A stretch of DNA of 64,000 bases from Apteryx mantelli (taxonomy: Eukaryota > Chordata > Aves > Apterygiformes > Apterygidae). The position numbers and the translations under genes were made by a program. The notes beneath the pieces are model-generated. The model was not told where the DNA came from, made no database searches, and worked only from the letters and a program-made list of their open reading frames with translations. Where the stretch lies: NCBI RefSeq assembly GCF_036417845.1, contig NC_090019.1, positions 1-64,000 of the forward strand, read 5' to 3'. Below, piece after piece: positions 54,001 to 60,689 of the stretch (position 1 is its first letter; each line of letters begins with the position of its first letter).

Positions 54001-57000
54001 GTGTTCCACAACGTTCTCCACATCTTTCGTCTTCCATATTCTTTCATATTCTTCGTTTTCCATGTTTTCCCACGTTTCTTATGTCCTCCATGTTCCTCTA
54101 CGTTCCTCCACATCCCCCCATGTTTTCCGTGTTCTCCGTGTTCTCCACGTTGCTCGTATTTTCCATGTCCTCCACGTTTTTCCATGTTTTCCATGTTTCG
54201 TATGTTCTCCGTGTCCCGCATCTCTCCACGTTCTCCGTGTTTCTCCGTGTTTTCCATGTTCTTCAATGTCCTTTCACATCCCTTTACATCCCCCCACGTC
54301 CCTCCATGTTTTCCATGTTCCTCCACATTCCATGTTCTCTGTCTTCCGTCCTCCATGATTCTCCATGTTCTTTTGTGTTTTTCATGTTCTTCCATGTTTT
54401 CCATGTCTTCCCATGTCTTTCATGTTCTCCATGTTCCTCTACGTTCTTCTACGTTTCTCCACCTTCCACCACGTTCTTCAGATCTTCCATCTTCCTTCGT
54501 TTTCTCTGTTTCTCCATGTTTTCTCAAGTCTTCCATGTTCTCCGTGTTCCTCTATGTTCCTCCACGTCCCCCCATGTTCTCCCCGTTCCACCATGTTCTT
54601 CAGATCTTCCATCTTTCTTCGCATTTTTCACATTCTTCCATGTTTTTCATGTTTTCCATGTTTTTCCATGTCTTCAATGTTCTTCATGTTCCTCTACGTT
54701 TCTCCACGTTCCACCATGTTCTTCAGATCTTCCATCTTCATTCGTTTTCTCCGTGTTCCTCCATGTTTTCCCATGTCTTCCATGTTCTCCATGTTCCTCT
54801 ACGTTCCTCCACCTCCCCCCATGTTCTCTATGTTCCACTATGTTCTTCAGATCTTCCATCTTCCTTCGCGTACTTCATGTTTCTTTATGTTTTCCATGTT
54901 TTCCCACGTCTTCCATGTTTTCCATGTTCATCTACGTTCTTCCCTGTTCCACCATGTTCTTCTGATCTTCCATCTTCCTTCCTATTCTCCATGTTTCTCT
55001 GTTTTCCATGTCTTTTCATGTCTTCCGTGTTCTCCATGTTCCTCTACGTTTCTCTACATTCCATGTTTTTCAGATCTTCTATCTTCCTTTCTATTTTTCA
55101 TGTTCTTCCATGTTTTCCGTGTTTTCCCATGTCTTCCATGTTCTCCATGTTCCTCTATGTTTTTCCATGTTCCTTTACATTCTTCCACGTTCCACTATGT
55201 TCTTCAGATCTTGTTTTCCTTCATTTTCTCCGTGTTCCTCCATGTTTTCCCGTCTTCCATGTTTTCCATGTTCCCCTACGTTCCTCCTCGTTCCACCACG
55301 TTCTCTACGTTCCACCATGTTCTTCAGATCTTCCGTTTTTCTTCCTATTCTCCATGTTTTTCCATGTTTTCCATGTCTTCCCATGTCTTCCATCTTTTCT
55401 ATGTTCCTCTATGTTTCTCTACTTTCTACGTTCTTCAGATCTTCTATCTTCCTTCTTGTTCTTCATGTTTTTCCGTGTTTTCCGCGTCTTCTCGTGTCTT
55501 CCATGCTCTCCGTGTTCCTCTACGTTCCTTTATGTTCCTCTACGTTTCTTCACGTTCCACCATCATCTTCAGATCTTCCATTTTCCTTCATGTTCTGTAT
55601 GTTTCTCCATGTTCTTCCATGTTCTTCCATGTTCCTCCATGTTTTCCACGTTCTCCATGTTCCTCCCCGTTCCGGCGCGTCCCCCGGCGTGTCCCCGGTG
55701 GTGACGGGCGGCGATGTCCCCGCAGGGCGACGCGGCGGAGGTGCTGGCGCTGGCGCGGGGCCTCTTCCCCGGGGCCGAGCTGCAGGAGGAGCTGCTGCGG
55801 GAGCTGGCGCTGCAGGCCAGCGGCGACCTGGCGCCCGTCAACGCCTTCATCGGCGGCCTGGCCGCCCAGGAGGTCATGAAGGTACCGGACGCCTGGGCCC
55901 CCTGCCTCGCCCCGGACGCCTGGGCCCCTTCACCCCGGACGCCTGGGCCCTTTCCCCGGACGCCTGGGCCCTTTCCTGGACGCCTGGGTTCCTGCCCCGG
56001 ACACCTGGGTCCCTCCCCGGACACCTGGGCCCTTTCCCCGGACGCCTGGGCCCCTTCCCCGGACACCTGGGCCCCTCACCCGGACGCCTGGGCCCCTTCC
56101 CCGGATGCCTGGGCCCTTCCCCCGGATGCCTGGGCCCTTTCCCGGACGCCTGGGCCCCTCTCCCGGACACCTGGGCCCCTCTCCCGGACGCCTGGGCCCC
56201 TTCCCTGGACACCTGAGCCCCTTCCCGGACGCCTGGGCCCCTCACCCGGATGCCTGGGCCCCTTTTCCCGGACGCCTGGGCCCTTTCCCCGGACGCCTGG
56301 GCCCCTTTCCCCGGACACCTGGGCCCCTTTCCCGGACGCCTGGGCCCCTTTCCCGGACACCTGGGCCCCTCTCCCGGACGCCTGGGCCCTTTCCCGGACG
56401 CCTGGGCCCCTTCCTTGGACACCTGGGCCCTTTCCCCGGACACCTGGGCCCTTTCCCGGACGCCTGGGCCCCTCACCCGGACGCCTGGGCCCCTTCCTTG
56501 GACACCTGGGCCCTTTCCCTGGACGCCTGGGCCCCTCACCCGGACGCCTGGGCCCCTCTCCCAGACACCTGGGCCCCTCACCCGGACACCTGGGCCCCTT
56601 TCCCGGACGCCTGGGCCCTTCCCCCGGACGCCTGGGCCCCTCTCCCGGATGCCTGGGCCCCTTCCCTGAACACCTGGGCCCTTTTCCCGGACGCCTGGGC
56701 CCCTCTCCCGGATACCTGGGCCCCTTCCCTGAACACCTGGGCCCCTCTCCCGGACGCCTGGGCCCCTCTCCCGGATGCCTGGGCCCCTCACCCGGATGCC
56801 TGGGCCCCTTCCCTGAACACCTGGGCCCCTCTCCCGGACGCCTGGGCCCTTTCCCCGGACGCCTGGGCCCCTCTCCCGGACGCCTGGGCCCCTTTCCCGG
56901 ACGCCTGGGCCCCTTTCCCGGACGCCTGGGTTCATTCCCGGACACCTGGGCCCCTTCCCGGACACCTGGGCCCTTCCCCGGACGCCTGGGCCCCTCACCC

Positions 57001-60000
57001 AGACGCCTGGGCCCCTTCCCCGGACGCCTGGGTCCCTTTCTCGGACGCCTGGGCCCTTTTCCCGGACACCTGGGCCCCTTTCCCGGAAACCTGGGCCCTT
57101 TCCCCGGACACCTGGGCCCTTTCCCGAACACCTGGGCCCTTTCCCCGGACGCCTGGGCCCTTTCCCCGGACGCCTGGGCCCCTCTCCCGGATGCCTGGGC
57201 CCTTTCCCGGACACCTGGGCCCCTTTCCCGGACACCTGGGCCCTTTCCTGGACACCTGGGCCCCTTCCCCGGACGCCTGGGCCCCTCTCCCGGACGCCTG
57301 GGCCCCTCACCCGGACGCCTGGGCCCCTCACCCGGACGCCTGGGCCCCTTTCCCGGACGCCTGGGCCCCTCTCCCGGACGCCTGGGCCCCTCACCCGGAT
57401 GCCTGGGCCCTTTCCCCAGACGCCTGGGCCCCTCACCCGGATGCCTGGGCCCCTCACCCGGATGCCTGGGCCCCTTCCCTGAACACCTGGGCCCCTCTCC
57501 CGGACGCCTGGGCCCTTTCCCCGGACGCCTGGGCCCCTCACCCGGACGCCTGGGCCCCTCTCCCGGACGCCTGGGCCCCTCACCCGGACGCCTGGGCCCC
57601 TCTCCCGCAGGCCTGCTCGGGCAAGTTCATGCCGGTGACGCAGTGGCTTTACTTCGACGCCCTCGAGTGTCTCCCCGAGGAGAACAGGGAGACGCTGCTC
57701 ACCGAGGAGACCTGCCGCCCCGTGAGCACCCGCGGTTTGGGGGCACCCATGGGTGGGGGGGGGGGCACCCAAGGGTGCTGGGGGGGCAGCTGGGGGGGGG
57801 GGCTGGGATTCGGGGCACCCCGGTTTGGGGCACCCCAGGGTGGGCACCCAACTGGGGACACCCATTTTTGGGGCACCCAATTTGGGGTCTCTGATTTGGG
57901 GCACCCAACTCGGAGCACCCACTTTTGGGGCACCCAGTTCCGGGTCCCTAATTTGGGGCACCCCAAGGTGAGCACCCAACTCGCGACACCCATTTTTGGG
58001 GCACCTGATTTGGGGCACCCCAGGGTGGGCACCCATTTGGGGACACCCGTATTTGGGGCACCCGATTTGGGGCGCCTAATTTGGGGGCACCCAACTGGGG
58101 ACACCCATTTTTGGGGCACCCAGTTCCAGGTCCCTAATTTGGGGCACCCAACTCGAAGCACCCACTTTTGGGGCACCCAATTTGGGGTCTGATTTGGGGC
58201 ACCCAACTCGAAGCACCCATTTTTGGGGCACCCAATTTTGGGGCTGTTTTGGGGCACCCAAACTTGGGGACCTGGTTTCGGGGTCCCCAATTCGGGGCAC
58301 CCCGAGGTGGGCGCCCAACTGGGGGCACCCAAATTCGGGGCACCCGATTTTGGGACGCCCCAATTCCGGACACCCGTTTTGGGGCACCCAACTCGGAGCA
58401 CCCACTTTTGGGGCACCCAAATTTGGGGCTGTTTCGGAGCACCCACTTTTGGGGCACCCACTTTTGGGGCACCCAAATTTGGGGCTGTTTCGGAGCACCC
58501 ACTTTTGGGGCACCCACTTTTGGGGCACCCAAATTTGGGGCCGTTTTGGGGCACCCACTTTTGGGGCACCCACTTTTGGGGCTGTTTCGGGGCACCCACT
58601 TTTGGGGCACCCAAATTTGGGGCCGTTTCGGGGCACCCACTTTCGGGGCACCCCGAGGTGGGCGCCCACCCTTGGGTGCCCGGAGGCGACGCGTCCCCCC
58701 GTGTTCGTGGCGTGTTCTTGGCGTGTTCACGGCGTGTCGTGGTGTCCCAGGGTGACACGGTGACATGTCACGTGTCATCGCGTGTCCTGGCGTGTCCTGG
58801 CGTGTGGTGGCACATCCAGGGGTGACACGGCACCGCGTCACGTGTCCTGGCATGTCCTGGCACGTGGTGGCACATCCGGGGGTGACACGGCACCGTGTCA
58901 CGTGTCATCATGTGTCACGGCGTCTCCTGGCGCCCGGGAGCCACTCGGGGACACCGTAACGTGTCACGACATGTCATGGCATGTCCCGGCATGTCATGGC
59001 ATGTTGTCACATGTTCTGGCGCGTGGTGGCACATCCGGGGGTGACACGGCACCGTGTCACGTGTCATCGCGTGTCGTGGCATCTCCCGGTGCCCGGGAGC
59101 CGCTCGGGGACGCTGTGTCACGTCCCGACGTGTCCCGACGTGTCCCGGCGCCTCATCACGTGTGTTAGGGTGTGTCGTCACGCGTGTCATCGCGTGTCAC
59201 GGCGTCTCCTGGTGCCTGGGAGCCGCTCGGGGACGCTGTGTCACGTCCCGACGTGTCCCGACGTGTCCCGGCGCCTCATCACGCGTGTCGGGGCGTGTCG
59301 TCACGCGTGTCATCACGTGTCACGGTGTCTCCTGGCGCCCGGGAGCTGCTCGGGGACGCCGTGTCGTGTCCCAACGTGTCCCGACGTGTCCCGATGCGTC
59401 CTGGTGCATCATCACGCGTGTCGGGGCGTGCGGTCACGCGTGTCATCACGTGTCGCAGCGTCTCCTGGCGCCCGGGAGCCGCTCGGGGACACCGTAACGC
59501 GTCCCGATGTGTCCCGACGTGTCCCGAGGCGTCATCACGTGTGTCGGGGCGTGTTGTCACGTGTCAGGGCGTGCGGTCACGCGTGTCATCACGTGTCACA
59601 GCGTCTCCCGGCACCCGGGAGCCCCTCGGGGACGCCGCGTCACGTCCCGATGTGTCCCGACGTGTCCCAGCACATCATCACACGTGTCGGGGTGTGCGGT
59701 TCACGCGTGTCATCACGTGTCACGGAATCTCCCGGCGCCCGGGAGCCGCTCGGGGACACCGTGTCGTGTCCCGACGTGTCCCGATGTGTCCTGATATGTC
59801 CCGATGTGTCCCAGTGCGTCGTCACGCGTGTCGGGGCGTGCGGTCACACGTGTCATCGCGTGTCGCGGCGTTTCCCGGCGCCCAGGAGCCGCTCGGGGAC
59901 ACCGTAACGTGTCACAACGTGTCATGACGTGTCACAGTGCGTCATGGCGTGTCGTCACGCGTGTTGGGGCGTGCAGACACGCGTGTCATCACGTGTCGCA

Positions 60001-60635
60001 GCGTCTCCCGGCGCCCGGGAGCCGCTCAGGGACACCGTAACGCGTCCCAACGTGTCCCGACGCGTCCCAATGTGTCCCGAGGTGTCGTCACGCGTGTCGG
60101 GGCGTGTTGTCACGTGTCAGGGCATGTCATCACGCGTGTCGTCATGTGTCACGGCGTCTCCCGGCGCCCGGGAGCCGCTCGGGGACGCCGTGCCGTGTCA
60201 CAATGTGTCATGGCGTGTCACAACGCGTCATGACGTGTTATCACGTGTCGGGGCGTGTTGTCACACGTGTCATCGTGTGTCGCGGCGTCTCCCGGCGCCC
60301 GGGAGCCGCTCGGGGACACCGTGTCGCGTCCCGACATGTCCTGACATGTTCCGACGTGTCCCGAGGTGTCCCGGCGCGTCATCATGCGTGTCGGGGCGTG
60401 CGGTCACACGTGTCATCACGTGTCACGGCGTCTCCCGGCGCCCGGGAGCCGCTCGGGGACGCCGTGTCGCGTCGCGACGTGTCCCGACGTGTCCCGACGT
60501 GTCATGACGAGTTGTCACGCGTGTGGTCACGCGTGTCCCCGCGTGTCCCCGCAGCGCAACAGCCGCTACGACGGGCAGATCGCCGTGTTCGGGGCGGAGC
60601 TGCAGGCCAAGCTCGGCGCCCAGAAGTACTTCGTG
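38965..60635 (+). CDS. UBA1: UBA1, ubiquitin-activating enzyme E1 (5' part, exons split)
   Basis: UBA1 adenylates ubiquitin with ATP, forms the E1 thioester and passes ubiquitin to E2s, in nucleus and cytosol. Twelve coding exons give 469 codons with consistent phases and GT-AG borders. Order: [12 protein letters not shown] with a PLSKKRR nuclear signal (1-12); internal start Met42; inactive adenylation half with [12 protein letters not shown] (Arg58 matches the ATP-contacting Arg of the family) and [20 protein letters not shown] with [16 protein letters not shown]; four-helix segment; [17 protein letters not shown]; then [11 protein letters not shown] opening the active adenylation half. Colinear with human UBA1 to about human residue 472. 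The GAGAIGCE loop, catalytic cysteine domain and ubiquitin-fold domain are right of the window. UBA6 and UBA7 lack this N-terminus. Confidence 0.96.
39085..40640. repeat. ~70-bp tandem repeats, GGTGTCACC type (UBA1 intron)
   Basis: Units with CTGCCCCCAATGAAGGGAGC and CAGCACCCCTGGCAACGGG segments alternate, with starts near 39,193, 39,266, 39,332, 39,390, 39,460, 39,534, 39,602 and onward. All are separated by GGTGTCACCCGCTTG. Decays after about 40,100. It separates the two UBA1 start-codon exons. Confidence 0.88.
40657..40715 (+). CDS. UBA1: UBA1 coding exon 2: cytosolic-isoform start
   Basis: 59 bp, acceptor CTCTTCCCTACAG, donor CAGCT|GTGAGT. Encodes [19 protein letters not shown] plus two bases of Leu. 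The ATG at 40,660-40,662 equals human Met41, the start of cytoplasmic UBA1b; GGGCATGG is a good initiation context. Confidence 0.95.
40716..40971. repeat. Short UBA1 intron with shared CCCGGACGCCTGGGCCC copies
   Basis: Five copies, all sense. The first begins 8 bp into the intron (GTGAGTCACCCGGACG). The middle is G-rich. Confidence 0.85.
40972..41140 (+). CDS. UBA1: UBA1 coding exon 3: inactive adenylation domain core
   Basis: 169 bp; completes Leu, then 56 codons beginning [20 protein letters not shown] and ending DLASQ. Contains the Rossmann strand and loop [12 protein letters not shown] and VTLHD. Donor CAG|GTGAGC. Confidence 0.97.
41141..43095. repeat. ~25-bp GGGGGGAAAACGCCC repeats (UBA1 intron)
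   Basis: About 75-80 units of the form GGGGGGGAAAACGCCTGTCTG, with a GAAAACACCCACCTGG form after about 42,100. Strongly strand-asymmetric: G-runs and A-runs on the sense strand. The last ~50 bp before exon 4 are unique. Confidence 0.92.
43096..43230 (+). CDS. UBA1: UBA1 coding exon 4
   Basis: 45 codons, [20 protein letters not shown] through AELNSYV to LLAPFQ, phase 0 to 0. Acceptor GGCACAG, donor CAG|GTACAG. Human counterpart FYLREEDIGKNRAE...AELNSYV. Confidence 0.97.
43231..44630. repeat. CCTGTTTCTGGGTCCTG repeats grading to CGCCTGTTCCTGCGTC (UBA1 intron)
   Basis: First ~200 bp are irregular GT-rich. From about 43,460, ~18-bp units TTTCTGGGTCCTGCCTG; after 43,760 the units diverge to TTGTTGCGTCCGCCTG. 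No exon is expected here because the flanking exons are contiguous in human UBA1. Confidence 0.85.
44630..46260. repeat. ~141-bp higher-order repeat, about 11 copies (UBA1 intron)
   Basis: The word CAGGCAGCAGCAGGCAGCAT recurs near 44,749, 44,890, 45,035, 45,179, 45,303, 45,457, 45,610, 45,748, 45,887, 46,029 and 46,171. Between copies lie CGACCCCGTTTCCCCCTC, CGCGGCGGAGACG and GAGGCGTGTGGAAGCGTGTT. Continues to just before exon 5. Confidence 0.93.
46283..46389 (+). CDS. UBA1: UBA1 coding exon 5
   Basis: 107 bp, acceptor TGCCGCAG, donor CGG|GTGAGC. Encodes [20 protein letters not shown] through [12 protein letters not shown] plus two bases of Gly. Human counterpart [20 protein letters not shown]. 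Confidence 0.97.
46390..46554. repeat. Short UBA1 intron, shared repeat fused to donor
   Basis: GTGAGCCGGACGCCTGGG: the first repeat copy overlaps the donor. Four sense copies, then a CCTCCCCTCCCCC pyrimidine tract and GCAG. Confidence 0.9.
46555..46645 (+). CDS. UBA1: UBA1 coding exon 6
   Basis: 91 bp; completes Gly, then 30 codons [20 protein letters not shown] through SAMVSMVTK. Acceptor TTTGCAG, donor AAG|GTACCG. Confidence 0.97.
46646..48235. repeat. Shared CCCGGACGCCTGGGCCC array with 145- and 518-bp higher-order structure (UBA1 intron)
   Basis: About 45 sense copies. The donor itself is GTACCGGACGCCTGGG. Spacers alternate among GGTGGGTTTTGGTGTCTC, TTGCAGGCAGGTTC, TCGCGGGCAGGTTC and TTTGTGGGCAGGTTTTGG. 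Sequence around 46,891-47,130 recurs apparently unchanged at 47,409-47,648 (offset 518). Confidence 0.95.
48236..48368 (+). CDS. UBA1: UBA1 coding exon 7: FCCH domain
   Basis: 133 bp; acceptor GGCGCCAG, donor TGG|GTGAGC. Encodes [20 protein letters not shown] and [15 protein letters not shown] plus one base. Human counterpart [20 protein letters not shown]. The acceptor tract CCCCTTTTCTT lies 14 bp back because GGCGCGGGCGCCAG intervenes. Confidence 0.96.
48369..50163. repeat. Shared CCCGGACGCCTGGGCCC array, TTTTCCCGGACGCC form (UBA1 intron)
   Basis: About 60 sense copies of ~29 bp, spacer mostly CCTCGCGGGTGTTTT or CCTCGTGGGTCTTTT. The donor GTGAGCCCGGACGCC runs straight into the array. The last copy ends 12 bp before the acceptor. 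Confidence 0.96.
50164..50261 (+). CDS. UBA1: UBA1 coding exon 8
   Basis: 98 bp; completes Gly, then [20 protein letters not shown] and [12 protein letters not shown]. Acceptor CCCGCAG, donor TTC|GTGAGT. Human counterpart [20 protein letters not shown]. Confidence 0.97.
50262..51130. repeat. ACTGGGAGGGACTGGGAGG repeats (UBA1 intron)
   Basis: Loose ~20-25 bp units of ACTGGGAGGG, GATTGGGGGG and CACTGGGAGG. Same family as RBM10 intron 1 at 28,682-29,385 and on the same absolute strand. Confidence 0.92.
51130..52000. repeat. ACACGCTCCAACACGCCTC / ACATGCTCCAACATGCCTC repeats (UBA1 intron)
   Basis: ~19-bp units CAACACGCCTCTACACGCTC. Units are mostly CACG to about 51,540 and mostly CATG afterwards, again looking like CpG-to-TpG change of one unit. 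Confidence 0.9.
52007..52153 (+). CDS. UBA1: UBA1 coding exon 9: start of four-helix segment
   Basis: 49 codons, acceptor CCCCCTCGCAG, donor CAG|GTACGG. Encodes [20 protein letters not shown] then [17 protein letters not shown]. Human counterpart [18 protein letters not shown]...HGRPPRPRN. Confidence 0.97.
52154..53335. repeat. ~75-90-bp repeats, AAAACACGCTAAAAACACGCGATAAC (UBA1 intron)
   Basis: Units contain GATAACACGCCATGG, GCGGGAAAACATGCC, AAAACGGGCC and GAAACGGCCAAAACACGC. About 13-14 copies. One copy near 52,530-52,625 carries a TACACGCCTTCCTGCGG segment duplicated from exon 9. Confidence 0.9.
53336..55700. repeat. Pyrimidine-rich TCCATGTTCTCC repeats with ~122-bp higher-order unit (UBA1 intron)
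   Basis: TCTCCATGTTCCTC and TACGTTCCTCCA words throughout. From about 54,478 a TTCAGATCTTCCATCTTCC module recurs near 54,600, 54,722, 54,845, 54,965, 55,066, 55,203, 55,326, 55,436 and 55,569, so about every 122 bp. Strong strand bias. Long frames rich in [10 protein letters not shown] are artefacts. Confidence 0.93.
55726..55881 (+). CDS. UBA1: UBA1 coding exon 10: four-helix segment, shorter than human
   Basis: 52 codons, acceptor CCCCGCAG, donor [29 protein letters not shown] then [26 protein letters not shown]. The human segment from my memory is 59 residues: about seven are missing at the NARALPAVQQNN loop. No frame problem. Confidence 0.95.
55882..57610. repeat. Shared CCCGGACGCCTGGGCCC array, pure form (UBA1 intron)
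   Basis: About 85 sense units near 20 bp, CCTCTCCCGGACGCCTGGG and TTTCCCCGGACGCCTGGG. Frequent CpG-decay forms are GGACACCTGGG and GGATGCCTGGG. The donor is GTACCGGACGCC and the acceptor CTCTCCCGCAG is itself the beginning of a repeat unit. The intron has essentially no other sequence. Confidence 0.97.
57611..57721 (+). CDS. UBA1: UBA1 coding exon 11
   Basis: 37 codons [20 protein letters not shown] and [17 protein letters not shown]; donor CCC|GTGAGC. Human counterpart [21 protein letters not shown]. Confidence 0.97.
57722..58690. repeat. TTTGGGGCACCCAACT repeats (UBA1 intron)
   Basis: Units of about 20-25 bp: TTTTGGGGCACCCAATTTGG, CTCGGAGCACCCAC, with a GGGGCTGTTTCGGAGC module later. Around 40 units. 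Confidence 0.9.
58690..60550. repeat. ~120-160-bp higher-order repeats with CACGCGTGTC and CGCCCGGGAGCCGCTCGG (UBA1 intron)
   Basis: GGGAGCCGCTCGGGGAC recurs about 12 times (near 58,935, 59,095, 59,217, 59,340, 59,474, 59,606, 59,740, 59,884, 60,015, 60,168, 60,300, 60,447). The spacing is filled with GACGTGTCCC and GTCACGCGTGTCATCACGTG units. Confidence 0.93.
60555..60635 (+). CDS. UBA1: UBA1 coding exon 12: start of active adenylation half
   Basis: 27 codons [27 protein letters not shown], acceptor CCCCGCAG, donor GTG|GTGAGG. Human counterpart [20 protein letters not shown]. The next exon should open with V-GAGAIGCE but is beyond the window. Confidence 0.95.
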
Positions 60636-60689
60636 GTGAGGCCCCGCCCCCCGGCCCCGCCCCCTCCTTGGCCTGGCCCCGCCCCCCCT

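Noticed and set aside
53268-55704. Long hydrophobic frames ([10 protein letters not shown]) resembling membrane proteins
   Set aside because: Translation of pyrimidine-rich TCCATGTTCTCC repeats; open in several frames and no conserved domain.
55714-57894. 726-codon plus-strand frame
   Set aside because: It joins UBA1 exons 10 and 11 through a stop-free repeat intron. Clean GT-AG sites and the contiguous human protein show it is spliced.
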